Shown in pieces: positions 8,962 to 16,873 of a stretch of 45,369 nucleotides of DNA (its first letter is position 1; each line of letters begins with the position of its first letter). This DNA is from Chthoniobacterales bacterium. GTDB taxonomy: Bacteria > Verrucomicrobiota > Verrucomicrobiia > Chthoniobacterales > UBA6821. Made by a program: the position numbers and the translations under genes. The notes under the pieces are model-generated. The model saw only the letters and a program-made list of their open reading frames with translations. It searched no databases and was not told the origin of the DNA. The stretch covers positions 1-45,369 of the forward strand of contig JAPJNA010000033.1 in NCBI GenBank assembly GCA_026461395.1, read 5' to 3'.

Positions 8962-9924
8962 TTAACCGTTCACTTTTTTAACTCTTCTCAGCGTTGGTGA
9001 AGCTTTGCGGGGGCGCTTGGCAGGCGGGCGATCCTTGGAGTCGGCACCTTTCACGCGGGATCTCTCCGAACGATATGAAGCCGGCGACTTACCCGAGGTA
9101 GGCGATTGAATTGATTTGGATGCTTTGGAAGACAAGGGCATGGGCGTGAAGAGCGGACCCTTGATGGCACTAAGAGTCTTGGCCCTCGGTTTGCGAAGAA
9201 ACGCTGGCTTTTCTTTCTTCAGCTTCGGTGCTTTTAGTGCTTTTTGGAGAATCTCAAGATCCTCCTTACGCAGATCACGGTAACTGCCGGGCTTGATCCC
9301 TCGGAGTGTGAGAGGGCCAAGGCGCACTCTGGTAAGTCGTTTCACATTGAACCCGATCTGACCTAGCATGACGCGGATCTGGCGCTTGATTCCCTGATGC
9401 AGGATGATCTGGATCTTGTTCGGGGCAAGATTGCGCACGGACTCGATCCGGGCGACCGAACCCTCGATCCAGGTGCCGCGTCGGAGTGATGCTGCATCTT
9501 TGTCTGTGAAGGTCTTGTCGAGAATTACCTCGTATTCCTTGTCGACCCCCTTGGAGGGATGCATGAGGTCCTGTGCCAGGATCCCGTCATTGGTTAGCAG
9601 CAGAAGCCCTTCGCTATCCTTGTCGAGGCGTCCGACATGGAAAAGGTGTCCCGTGTCTGAGGGAAGTAGGTCGAAGATGGTGCGCTCTGCGTGCTTGTCG
9701 CTGCGGGTGCAGGTGTAGCCGGCAGGTTTGTTGAGTATAATCGTCCGAGGAGCGAAAGCATGAATGACGCGTCCGCTTAACCGGACATCATCCTCCGACA
9801 GGACCCGGGTCGCGAGATCGCGGCAGACGGAACCATTGATGGAAACGCTTCCCTTGAGGATCAGTTCCTCGCAGGAACGGCGGGAACCAAGCCCTGCCGC
9901 AGCTAAAAAACGATTCAGGCGCAG
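8962..9924 (-). CDS. Pseudouridine synthase, RsuA/RluB type, non-canonical start
   Basis: Converts a uridine in rRNA to pseudouridine. Read without interruption, the frame encodes an S4 RNA-binding domain (RLNRFLAAAGLGSRR) and then the catalytic domain with GRLDKDSEGLLLLTND (catalytic Asp codon 9622-9624) and KEYEV. A tail of about 100 Lys/Ser/Arg/Pro-rich residues follows. There is no in-frame ATG, GTG or TTG between the stop at 10087-10089 and the ATG at 9564, which lies after the catalytic Asp. A CTG at 9924, six bases after AAGAG-like sequence and at the S4 boundary, is my best start (320 residues). A CTG at 10014 overlapping the upstream TGA is an alternative. A frameshift or assembly error cannot be excluded. 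Confidence 0.8.
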   Translation of the reverse strand: MRLNRFLAAAGLGSRRSCEELILKGSVSINGSVCRDLATRVLSEDDVRLSGRVIHAFAPRTIILNKPAGYTCTRSDKHAERTIFDLLPSDTGHLFHVGRLDKDSEGLLLLTNDGILAQDLMHPSKGVDKEYEVILDKTFTDKDAASLRRGTWIEGSVARIESVRNLAPNKIQIILHQGIKRQIRVMLGQIGFNVKRLTRVRLGPLTLRGIKPGSYRDLRKEDLEILQKALKAPKLKKEKPAFLRKPRAKTLSAIKGPLFTPMPLSSKASKSIQSPTSGKSPASYRSERSRVKGADSKDRPPAKRPRKASPTLRRVKKVNG

Positions 9925-9948
9925 ACCCGTCTCTTTGGGTGTGCGCCT
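9917..9948 (-). promoter_or_regulatory. Stem-loop over the 5' edge of the pseudouridine synthase gene
   Basis: A 12-bp stem with one mismatch (9917-9928 with 9937-9948) closes an 8-base loop. On the minus strand it is followed after six bases by T6. It covers the candidate CTG start and its AAGAG, so it could hide the start or act as an attenuator after the small basic protein gene. The gap before the T run makes it a poor classical terminator. Confidence 0.45.
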
Positions 9949-10010
9949 GATGCTTGGGGATTCACCGGTTGTAACCGTTCTTCCCTTGGGCGAATGATCC
10001 GGTAAAGGGA

Positions 10011-10166
10011 TCAGGCTTCTGGCTTGGTTTTGGGCAGGCCGATGACGCGCTGTCCGGCTTTGAACTGACCACGCTTCTTGAGCAGTTCAACGCGCTCATA
10101 GCGCTTCAGCACGCTGCGTTTGGCAGCGATTGTGCTGCTTCCTTTAAGGCTGGGATGTTGGCTCAT
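10011..10166 (-). CDS. Small basic protein, Chlamydiae/Verrucomicrobia family
   Basis: A 51-residue, Lys/Arg-rich protein beginning MSQHPSLKGSSTIAAKRSVL, with core KRYERVELLKKRGQF and a conserved-looking end RVIGLPKTKPEA. From memory this matches a small basic protein family found in Verrucomicrobia and Chlamydiae, whose ribosome- or nucleic-acid-related role is only inferred from charge and conservation. The start is the ATG at 10166; there is no Shine-Dalgarno motif. It lies between sufT and the pseudouridine synthase gene on the same strand, and its TGA overlaps a CTG that could serve the next frame. It is the best taxonomic marker in the window. Confidence 0.85.
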   Translation of the reverse strand: MSQHPSLKGSSTIAAKRSVLKRYERVELLKKRGQFKAGQRVIGLPKTKPEA

Positions 10167-10245
10167 GGGGCGTGGAATATGGATAATTAAAGGGCAAAAG
10201 GCAAATGAAATGTGGCGGTGGCTTAATCGTTACTTGAAGGGTTCC

Positions 10246-10791
10246 TTAGACCAAGCCCAGCTTCATACGGCCTGCCTCACTGATCATGCTCTGGTTCCAA
10301 GCGGGATCCCAGACGAGTTCCACTTCGGCTTCATCAATTCCCTCCAGGGTCAGGATCTTGCCTCGGGCATCGGCGGCAATAGTGGGGCCCATGCCGCAAC
10401 CTGGGGCAGTCAGCGTCATTTTCACATGGGCCTTGGTGACTCCCTCTTCGGGATGCTGGAGCTGGCACTCGTAGATCAGACCAAGATCGACCACGTTGAC
10501 AGGAATCTCGGGATCAAAGACGGTCTTGAGCTGATTCCAGATGGCCTCTTCGAGAGGTCCCTCGACGGCTGTCTTGACAGGTTCTGTGGGGGTGGAAGCC
10601 TCAAGGCCCAGGGCGTCGGCATCTTTTTCATCGATACGGGCAAGTCCTCCGGGAGTCGCTACGGTGTAGGTGCCGCCCAAGGACTGGGTGACCATGACCT
10701 TGGTGCCGGCAGGAAGTTGGAGAGGATTGCCGCTAGGGATCTGGATCGCGTCGGTGTCGCGCTTGAGGACGATTTCTTGTTGAGAGTTCAT
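10246..10791 (-). CDS. sufT: Fe-S cluster assembly protein SufT
   Basis: Long-form SufT is a DUF59/MIP18-family maturation factor that helps deliver Fe-S clusters to target proteins. The 181-residue product has an N-terminal SufT-specific part (residues 1-75, with GTKVMVTQSLGGTYTV and GLARIDEKDADALG) and a C-terminal DUF59 domain with DPEIPVNVVDLGLIY and LTAPGCGMG (the conserved Cys), ending in the ELVWDPAWNQSMISEAGR signature. It follows the IscU-like gene by 9 nt in an apparent three-gene operon. No sufBCD genes are in the window. Confidence 0.93.
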   Translation of the reverse strand: MNSQQEIVLKRDTDAIQIPSGNPLQLPAGTKVMVTQSLGGTYTVATPGGLARIDEKDADALGLEASTPTEPVKTAVEGPLEEAIWNQLKTVFDPEIPVNVVDLGLIYECQLQHPEEGVTKAHVKMTLTAPGCGMGPTIAADARGKILTLEGIDEAEVELVWDPAWNQSMISEAGRMKLGLV

Positions 10792-10800
10792 TGAGGAAGA

Positions 10801-11304
10801 CTATGGCGTCGGGGCTTTTGGTAGAAGTGTGATTTTGACTTTTCCCGATTTGGGGGTGATTTGGTCGGCAAGAGTGGGGCCAGTTTGGCTTGTTTGACCC
10901 AAGGCCGGAATAGAAGCTTCTGCAATGGAAGAGGCCGGATCAAGGGCCGAACGAAGGGCATCTTCGACGAGTTGGGCGCAGTGGATCTTCATTGGGGGGA
11001 GGGGGCCGAGAGCTGATGAGAGTTCTTCACCACTCATGGAGAGTGCCTCGGAGGCAGTCTTGCCTCTGATCATTTCGGTAGCGACGCTCGCCACGGCGAT
11101 CGCTGTCTGGCAACCGAAGGTCTGGAAGGTGGCCCGGTCGATCACCTTGCGGCCGTCTTCCTCCTTGAACTTCACCCACATCCGAAGCATGTCGCCGCAA
11201 TCACTCCGGCCTACGGTGCCGACGGCATCTGCATTCTCCATCTCACCGAGGTTTTTCGGATTCTTGGAAGCCGCTTCTATGGATTGAGTCTGATCATCAC
11301 TCAT
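10801..11304 (-). CDS. IscU/NifU-N-like Fe-S scaffold protein
   Basis: IscU-type proteins assemble Fe-S clusters on three cysteines. The 167-residue protein has NPKNLGEMENADAVG near its start and all three expected cysteines: Cys36 in RSDCGD (with Asp38), Cys65 in FQTFGCQTAIA, and Cys109 in MKIHCAQL with the adjacent His108. Residues after about 120 form an extra Pro/Ser/Thr-rich tail ending KVKITLLPKAPTP that ordinary IscU lacks. The ATG overlaps the upstream stop as ATGA, so expression is coupled to the rhodanese-like gene. Likely partner: the cysteine desulfurase at 5910-7085. Confidence 0.9.
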   Translation of the reverse strand: MSDDQTQSIEAASKNPKNLGEMENADAVGTVGRSDCGDMLRMWVKFKEEDGRKVIDRATFQTFGCQTAIAVASVATEMIRGKTASEALSMSGEELSSALGPLPPMKIHCAQLVEDALRSALDPASSIAEASIPALGQTSQTGPTLADQITPKSGKVKITLLPKAPTP

Positions 11305-11852
11305 AATGCTTCGGTAGTGTAGCGTGGAAGAGAAGGATCGGCATGCTCGGAGTACGCATCGATGCCGCCCTTAAGTCCCTTGATCCCAGTGAATCCATGG
11401 CCAGCGAAGTAGGCGGCTGCATCCAGAACTCGTCCGCCGGTGTGATCGATCAAGATAATCTCTGCCTCTTTCGGCCAGTTCATGGATTCCTGCATAATTT
11501 CCTGAGTCATGAGGCGGCTTCCGGGGATCGCGACGGCCTCAAATTCCTCGCGTGTCCGGATGTCGAGGAGACGTATGGAGGGATCAGCAATCCGAGCAAA
11601 GAGGTCGGCAGGAGAAATCAGGAGCGCCTCGTCCTTTAGATGTCCTTCTTTGATTTCGCCCATGACGGCGACCGGATTCAGCCCGCCGTTGCGTGCACAG
11701 ATCTGAGTCAGAGTTTCGCTAGGAGAAAATCCGCAACTGCTGCAGCCACCGATATGGTGCAGTTGAAAAAGCGTACGGCGTGCCCCCGGGAAAATACCGA
11801 GAAGCTCCTCCATCGTCAGGTCGGGGTGTGCTTCGATGGTGGCGTTCTGCAT
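11301..11852 (-). CDS. CxxC-domain/rhodanese-like fusion lacking the rhodanese Cys
   Basis: The 183-residue protein has two parts. Residues 8-60 (LTMEELLGIFPGARRTLFQ, HHIGGCSSCGFSPSETL) resemble the small DUF1858-type domain with a redox or metal-binding CxxC. Residues 80-175 are a rhodanese domain (RLLDIRTREEFEAVAIPGSRL ending KGLKGGIDAYSEH). At the position of the catalytic loop it reads ILIDHTGGRV, where a Cys is expected three residues before the double Gly; an Asp is there instead. It is therefore unlikely to transfer sulfur through the rhodanese site and may be a binding or regulatory partner. First gene of the operon with the IscU-like protein and SufT. Confidence 0.82.
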   Translation of the reverse strand: MQNATIEAHPDLTMEELLGIFPGARRTLFQLHHIGGCSSCGFSPSETLTQICARNGGLNPVAVMGEIKEGHLKDEALLISPADLFARIADPSIRLLDIRTREEFEAVAIPGSRLMTQEIMQESMNWPKEAEIILIDHTGGRVLDAAAYFAGHGFTGIKGLKGGIDAYSEHADPSLPRYTTEAL

Positions 11853-12069
11853 AGAGAAAAGATAATCTAAAGATTTTTAATATGGAACTCAGGAACTTAA
11901 GAAAAAGGCGCCTAGGAAGCCGGCTTAGTCATTCGAGGCCGTTGCCGAGAAGTCCGATCCCGCATTGGCAGGAGAGGATGCCTTATTGGGGACGATCGGC
12001 AGACAAATGAAAGCCCCTTGATTTATCAGCTCGCGATGGGATGAGGGTCCGTTCTAGGGTTTTGGTCAC

Positions 12070-12738
12070 ATGAGTTTTCAGAAACCAAGGCCAGCCAGAG
12101 CGATGTATGAGGGTCGGTGGATTTTTTTGATCCTGATCCTTGCAAATGTGGCCTCCGAAACCAGACTGCTCCATTCTTTTCTCCCTCCGGTTATTACCGG
12201 TGGACTACTTCTTTTCTGTCTCTGGTTCTTCCGTGATCCGGAACGCAAACCGCCAAATGACACTTCCCTTGCTGTTTCTCCAGCCGACGGGACGGTGACT
12301 CATGTGGATGAGGTTGAAGAGGAGCAGTTCTTCAAGCGCCGGATGAAGCGCATCTCGATCTTTCTCTCCGTCTTCGATGCCCACGTGAACCGCAGTCCGA
12401 TCGCTGGTGAGGTACTCTTTACCGAGGGCCGCGGCGGTCTCTATCTTGATGCCCGTCATCCCGAGGCCTCGGCGCTCAACGAGAGTCTCTTCTGGGTTTT
12501 CGGATCGAAGGAGAACCTTGAGAGTGCCGTTGCCGTGAAGCAAATCACTGGAGCGATCGCCCGGCGGATCGTTCCCTGGGCACAGCTCGGCGAGAGCATG
12601 GAGCGCGGCGAACGGTTCGGTATGATCCGCTTCGGCTCACGCACTGACCTCTATCTTCCCCTTGATGCTGAGGTCCTCGTCTCGGTGGGAAATAAGGTAA
12701 AGGGTGGCGAGACAGCAGTCGCTCGACTGTCAGCCTGA
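12070..12738 (+). CDS. psd: Phosphatidylserine decarboxylase proenzyme
   Basis: Decarboxylates phosphatidylserine to phosphatidylethanolamine at the inner membrane. The 222-residue product is the short (archaeal/Bacteroidetes-like) form. It has an N-terminal hydrophobic hairpin (about 17-58), SPADGTVTHVDEV, the FDAHVNRSPIAG segment, and RFGSRTDLYLP, where self-cleavage between Gly189 and Ser190 would create the pyruvoyl group. It is followed 25 nt later by phosphatidylserine synthase, so the two steps of PE synthesis are adjacent. 11853-12069 upstream contains nothing I can identify. Confidence 0.95.
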   Translation: MSFQKPRPARAMYEGRWIFLILILANVASETRLLHSFLPPVITGGLLLFCLWFFRDPERKPPNDTSLAVSPADGTVTHVDEVEEEQFFKRRMKRISIFLSVFDAHVNRSPIAGEVLFTEGRGGLYLDARHPEASALNESLFWVFGSKENLESAVAVKQITGAIARRIVPWAQLGESMERGERFGMIRFGSRTDLYLPLDAEVLVSVGNKVKGGETAVARLSA

Positions 12739-12763
12739 GTATCGATTTTTTCCCCCATCAGGT

Positions 12764-13582
12764 ATGAACAAACACGAGCCCAAGATTTACCTTCTTCCAA
12801 ATTTGATGACGGCAGGTAATCTGTTCTGTGGTTTCGCCGCGGTGCTCAAGATTATCGAGGCCGCCCTCCTGAACAATGATGGTGATCCTGTTACCAACTG
12901 TTACCATCAGGCGCTTGCATTCATCTTGGGTGCCTGCGTCTTTGACCTGCTCGATGGACGTGTGGCACGCCTCGGCGGGCATGAGAGTCCCTTCGGAAGA
13001 GAATTCGATTCCTTGGCCGACGTGGTCTCCTTCGGACTGGCCCCGGCTCTACTGGTCTACCAGATCGTACTGAAGGACTTTCACAAGACTGGCTGGGTGA
13101 TCGCCTTCGTTTATCTACTTTGCGGTACGCTGCGGTTGGCGCGGTTCAACTGTATCGCTGCAGCTGTCAAGGATCCTAACGAGGTGAAGGATCATTCGAA
13201 TGAATTCATGGGCTTCCCCATTCCTGCTGCGGCTGGGCTGATCGCTTCACTCACGCTCCTCATGCTCTGGCTGCAGGAGGGTGAACGGACCATCGGCAAG
13301 TGGAAATTTGCACTGCCTGTTCTCCTACTCTTCCTCTCGTTCATGATGTTCAGCCATGTCCGTTATCCGAGCTTCAAGGGTCTGAACTGGAGGACGCAGC
13401 GCTCCCTCCCCCGGTTTCTTCTAATCATCGTCGTGCTCGCGTTTGCGGGGCTGAACTACGAGTGGATGCCTGCCGTGCTTTTTGTCGGATTCCTACTTTA
13501 CGGATTCATCCGCCCGCTTCTTTCACTTCATCTTCGTAAAGAAATCGAGGACGAAGAGCCGGAGAAATCTCATCCCCTATAA
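12764..13582 (+). CDS. pssA: CDP-diacylglycerol-serine O-phosphatidyltransferase
   Basis: Makes phosphatidylserine from CDP-diacylglycerol and serine, feeding the decarboxylase just upstream. The CDP-alcohol phosphatidyltransferase motif DLLDGRVAR, then GREFDSLADVVSFG, is intact (D..DG..AR...G...D...D) around residues 62-93. About eight hydrophobic helices span the 272-residue protein, with PNLMTAGNLFCGF at the start. The ATG at 12764 was chosen over an upstream in-frame ATG at 12704 inside psd, since the family starts close to the PNxxTxxN segment. The C-terminal tail is acidic/basic and short. Serine specificity is inferred from psd adjacency. Confidence 0.93.
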   Translation: MNKHEPKIYLLPNLMTAGNLFCGFAAVLKIIEAALLNNDGDPVTNCYHQALAFILGACVFDLLDGRVARLGGHESPFGREFDSLADVVSFGLAPALLVYQIVLKDFHKTGWVIAFVYLLCGTLRLARFNCIAAAVKDPNEVKDHSNEFMGFPIPAAAGLIASLTLLMLWLQEGERTIGKWKFALPVLLLFLSFMMFSHVRYPSFKGLNWRTQRSLPRFLLIIVVLAFAGLNYEWMPAVLFVGFLLYGFIRPLLSLHLRKEIEDEEPEKSHPL

Positions 13583-13599
13583 TAGGAGTGGAGGTTTTG

Positions 13600-14163
13600 T
13601 TAGAGCAGTAAGCTCCTGTTTTTCCAGAGATAGGCGAGACCGGAATAAATGGTCAGGACAATGGTGATCCCGATCAGCACCGGACCCACGTGCACCCAAA
13701 GAAACTTTAGCCAGAGGGACTCATCTCCGAAGATATCGCCTGCGGCTAGCAGGATCAGGAAAAAAAGGATCGTGATGAACTGCCAAGCTGTCTTGTGCTT
13801 GCCGAGGGAGTCTGCGGGTAAGATCTGCCCCTGTCCCGCGGCGAGTTGGCGGAGTCCGGTGATGAGGAATTCGCGCGTGATGATGACGATGACGGCCCAG
13901 GCCGGGAGGGCACCCAGCGGGATCAGACAGACCAGAGCCGAGGCGACCAAAACCTTGTCGGCAAGCGGATCAATGAGCTTTCCGAAATTCGTCATCTGGT
14001 TGAGCCTTCGGGCCAGATATCCATCCAGCCAGTCAGTCAAAGAAGCTATAATGAAGATAAGCAGGGCGACGACATCTCCCCAGTGGGTGGAGGTGGAGAG
14101 AAAGGCGACGAAAAAACCGGTCAGGATCAGACGGCCGACAGTCAGGCGGTTGGGAAGATTCAT
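13600..14163 (-). CDS. pgsA: CDP-diacylglycerol-glycerol-3-phosphate 3-phosphatidyltransferase
   Basis: Makes phosphatidylglycerol phosphate, the precursor of PG and cardiolipin, at the inner membrane. The 187-residue protein begins MNLPNRLTVGRL, has the CDP-alcohol transferase motif DWLDGYLAR then TNFGKLIDPLADK, and four to five hydrophobic helices; length and start match PgsA well. It is convergent with pssA (17 nt apart) and divergent from gnd, so phospholipid head-group genes for both PE and PG are clustered here. Confidence 0.94.
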   Translation of the reverse strand: MNLPNRLTVGRLILTGFFVAFLSTSTHWGDVVALLIFIIASLTDWLDGYLARRLNQMTNFGKLIDPLADKVLVASALVCLIPLGALPAWAVIVIITREFLITGLRQLAAGQGQILPADSLGKHKTAWQFITILFFLILLAAGDIFGDESLWLKFLWVHVGPVLIGITIVLTIYSGLAYLWKNRSLLL

Positions 14164-14267
14164 CGGCGTGTATGTTGGGGGAATGGAGGCTAGAACGCGA
14201 TTGCCATCCCACCTTCATGGGAGATAAGGTTTTCCACTATTTCAGACAACTTGAATTTATAAAATCT

Positions 14268-15740
14268 ATGAGCAACACCAACAGCACTACCCTGAGCGAT
14301 ATCGGCCTGATCGGCCTCGCCGTCATGGGTGAGAACCTCGTCCTCAACATGGAGAGCAAGGGCTTCTCCGTCAGTGTCTACAACCGCACCGCGGCCGTGA
14401 CTGAGAAGTTCGCCGAAGGCCGCGCCAAGGGTAAGAATATCATTCCTACCAAGACCCTTGAGGAATTCGTTAGCTCCCTTGCCCGTCCCCGCAAAGCGAT
14501 GATCATGGTGAAGGCCGGCGCCCCTGTGGATGCCGTGATCGACCAACTTGTTCCCCTGCTAGAACAGGGTGATATCATCATCGACGGCGGCAACAGCCTC
14601 TGGACAGATACGCAGCGCCGTGAGAAGGCTCTCAAGGAAAAAGGACTTCACTATGTAGGCGCTGGCGTCTCCGGCGGCGAGGAGGGCGCTCTCAACGGCC
14701 CTTCGATCATGCCAGGTGGTTCGGAAGAGTCATGGAAGTCCGTCGGTCCGATTTTCCGCAAGATCGCCGCGATTGTGGAGGGAGAGCCCTGCTGCCGTCA
14801 TATGGGGCCGGATGGTGCCGGTCACTACGTCAAGATGATCCACAATGGCATCGAGTACGGCGACATGCAGCTTATCTGCGAGGCCTACGCCATCCTCAAG
14901 ACTGCTATCAATCCGACAGCCGAGGAGTTTCACCAGATCTTCGCCGAGTGGAACAAAGGAGAGCTTAACAGCTATCTTATCGACATCACCGAGCAGATCT
15001 TCACTAAGAAGGACGAAGAAACCGGCAATCCCCTGGTGGATGTCATCCTAGACAAGGCCGGGCAGAAGGGAACGGGCAAGTGGACCGTCGGCAACGCTGT
15101 CGAACATGCCGTCGTCCTCTCGACCGTCAATGCCGCCGTGGAGGCCCGCATCCTCTCTTCCATGAAGGATAAGCGTGTTGCCGCCAGCAAGATCCTACCC
15201 ACAGTAGAGGTGAAGCCTTTCACGGGAGATCGCCAGCAGTTCATCAACGATGTCCGCGATGCCCTCTACGCGAGCAAGATCGTCAGCTATGCCCAGGGTC
15301 TCGACCTCCTCGCCACGGCTGGCAAGTTCTACAACTGGAATCTGAACTTCGGGGATATTGCCACTATCTGGCGCGGCGGTTGCATCATACGGGCGGCTTT
15401 CCTGAACCGTATCAAGGAGGCTTATGAGGCCAATCCCAACCTTGAGAACCTGATGCTGGCTCCTTTCTTCACCGAGGTGTTCGTTAAGTCGCAGGCCGGA
15501 TGGCGTCGTGCCATTTGTGCTGCCGTCGAGCGCGGTGTGGCCGTCCCTGCCTTTACCGCCAGCCTCGGATACTACGACAGCTATCGCAGCGCTCGCCTCC
15601 CGGCGAATCTCCTGCAGGCCCAACGCGACTTCTTTGGCGCTCACACCTATGAGAGGCTGGACAAGCCTGCCGGAGAGTTCTTCCATACGAATTGGACCGG
15701 TCAAGGGGGCACAACCGCCTCGACCACCTACACGGCCTAA
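14268..15740 (+). CDS. gnd: 6-phosphogluconate dehydrogenase, decarboxylating
   Basis: Oxidises 6-phosphogluconate to ribulose 5-phosphate and CO2 with NADP+ in the pentose phosphate pathway. The 490-residue protein has the NADP-binding GLAVMGENLVLNM and VYNRT (Arg for NADP phosphate), GGNSLWTDT, the substrate motif GVSGGEEGA, and the catalytic helix HYVKMIHNGIEYGDMQ. The C-terminal part includes QAQRDFFGAHTYER, the expected tail. The ATG at 14268 is preferred over 14172 because it lies just before the first strand. No ribosome binding site is visible. A terminator follows. Confidence 0.97.
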   Translation: MSNTNSTTLSDIGLIGLAVMGENLVLNMESKGFSVSVYNRTAAVTEKFAEGRAKGKNIIPTKTLEEFVSSLARPRKAMIMVKAGAPVDAVIDQLVPLLEQGDIIIDGGNSLWTDTQRREKALKEKGLHYVGAGVSGGEEGALNGPSIMPGGSEESWKSVGPIFRKIAAIVEGEPCCRHMGPDGAGHYVKMIHNGIEYGDMQLICEAYAILKTAINPTAEEFHQIFAEWNKGELNSYLIDITEQIFTKKDEETGNPLVDVILDKAGQKGTGKWTVGNAVEHAVVLSTVNAAVEARILSSMKDKRVAASKILPTVEVKPFTGDRQQFINDVRDALYASKIVSYAQGLDLLATAGKFYNWNLNFGDIATIWRGGCIIRAAFLNRIKEAYEANPNLENLMLAPFFTEVFVKSQAGWRRAICAAVERGVAVPAFTASLGYYDSYRSARLPANLLQAQRDFFGAHTYERLDKPAGEFFHTNWTGQGGTTASTTYTA

Positions 15741-15782
15741 AGGATACCTGAGAAGCGTTCGGCTTTATTTAAAGCTTTCCCA

Positions 15783-15824
15783 ATACCCGAACCTTTCGCT
15801 CGTGCGGTTGGTTCGGGTATTTTT
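15783..15824 (+). terminator. Intrinsic terminator downstream of gnd
   Basis: An 11-bp stem (15783-15793 with 15810-15820) with a 16-base loop is followed by TTTT. It lies 42 bases after the gnd stop. Confidence 0.82.
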
Positions 15825-15897
15825 CTTGATGGATCGACATCCTTGGGGGGATTTACCCCTTGCCCCGACCTGATCCTGCCCTAACCTTTAAGAGTTC

Positions 15898-16872
15898 ATG
15901 GTATTTTCCGCCCGCTCCCTGATCCTGATCTCGTTACTTCTGCCAGTTTTGGCCGAGGCCTCGATCTCTGATGTCGTCGACTCGGTGAAGGCCCGTTTTT
16001 CCGCCGACTCGGGGGCCATGTCGGGGGCAGATTTCGAGAGAATGGCCATGCAGATCAGAGAAAAAGCGATCCAGCAGACCCGCCCTCCCACGGTGACCAT
16101 TCCAACTGCCCCGGTTCTAGGATTTGGCAAGTATCCCTGGCATCGGAACATCATGACCACGATTTTCTGGATCGGGGAGCGCCCGACGGCCCGGAATCCC
16201 GTCCCGAATAACAGAAGCGCCTGGGATTCCAACTGGGCCAGGAATTATGGCGGCTACGATAATCCGGACACCCGGTACCGCGATCCCAAGACCTACGCCC
16301 CACGAGGGTTCACCCCCCGCCAGAATCCCTTCTATTGCGCGCTTCCTTACTGTGATGTCTCCCGGGGTAACACCAAGGCCGAGGTAAGGAAGGTTGTCCC
16401 TTGGTTCCGCGATTGCTTTGAGAGGGAGGGCAAGTCCGTCCTGAAGGGTCGTTGGCTCGCCATCCATCATGGGGGAAAGACCGTCTTTGCGCAGTGGGAG
16501 GACTGCGGTCCCTTCCGCACTGACCACTGGCAATATGTCTTTGGCAATGCGCTTCCCCGCCCCAACCTGAACCGCGGTGCAGGACTCGACATCTCCCCGG
16601 CAGCCCGCGACTACCTCGAGATGGGAAAAAACGACCTTTGCGACTGGAAATTTGTCGATGCTGCAAGCGTTCCTGACGGCCCTTGGAAATACTTCGGGGA
16701 CAACAACACTTTCATGCTCATCCGCAAAGGAGTGAATCTTTACCAGCATGACCGCAATAATGCCAAGCGCTCCCCGACCACCACGTACACCACCCGCCCG
16801 AGTGTCAGCTCCGTCCCGCTCTCCGGAACTTCTACGGGAGTTCGGGTCAGCCCTCCCTTTGCATCGCAGTAG
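15898..16872 (+). CDS. Secreted double-psi beta-barrel protein (RlpA/expansin-like fold)
   Basis: The 324-residue product begins with a hydrophobic signal (MVFSARSLILISLLLPVLAEAS). Residues 150-260 carry the pattern of a double-psi barrel: VFAQWEDCGPFRTDHWQYVF (the D.GP motif) followed by GAGLDISPAARDYLEM, where the DLS-like acid sits. Four or more cysteines (YCALPYC, RDCFE, EDCGP, LCDWKF) may pair after export. Family members bind or cleave cell-wall glycans; here the activity is not provable. The C-terminus is Ser/Thr-rich and likely unstructured. It lies convergent with ccsA and stands alone between gnd and the cytochrome maturation genes. Confidence 0.72.
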   Translation: MVFSARSLILISLLLPVLAEASISDVVDSVKARFSADSGAMSGADFERMAMQIREKAIQQTRPPTVTIPTAPVLGFGKYPWHRNIMTTIFWIGERPTARNPVPNNRSAWDSNWARNYGGYDNPDTRYRDPKTYAPRGFTPRQNPFYCALPYCDVSRGNTKAEVRKVVPWFRDCFEREGKSVLKGRWLAIHHGGKTVFAQWEDCGPFRTDHWQYVFGNALPRPNLNRGAGLDISPAARDYLEMGKNDLCDWKFVDAASVPDGPWKYFGDNNTFMLIRKGVNLYQHDRNNAKRSPTTTYTTRPSVSSVPLSGTSTGVRVSPPFASQ

Positions 16873-16873
16873 T

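Noticed and set aside
11853-12069. Small open frame on the minus strand between the rhodanese-like gene and psd
   Set aside because: It has no start codon and no recognisable motif; chance is sufficient.
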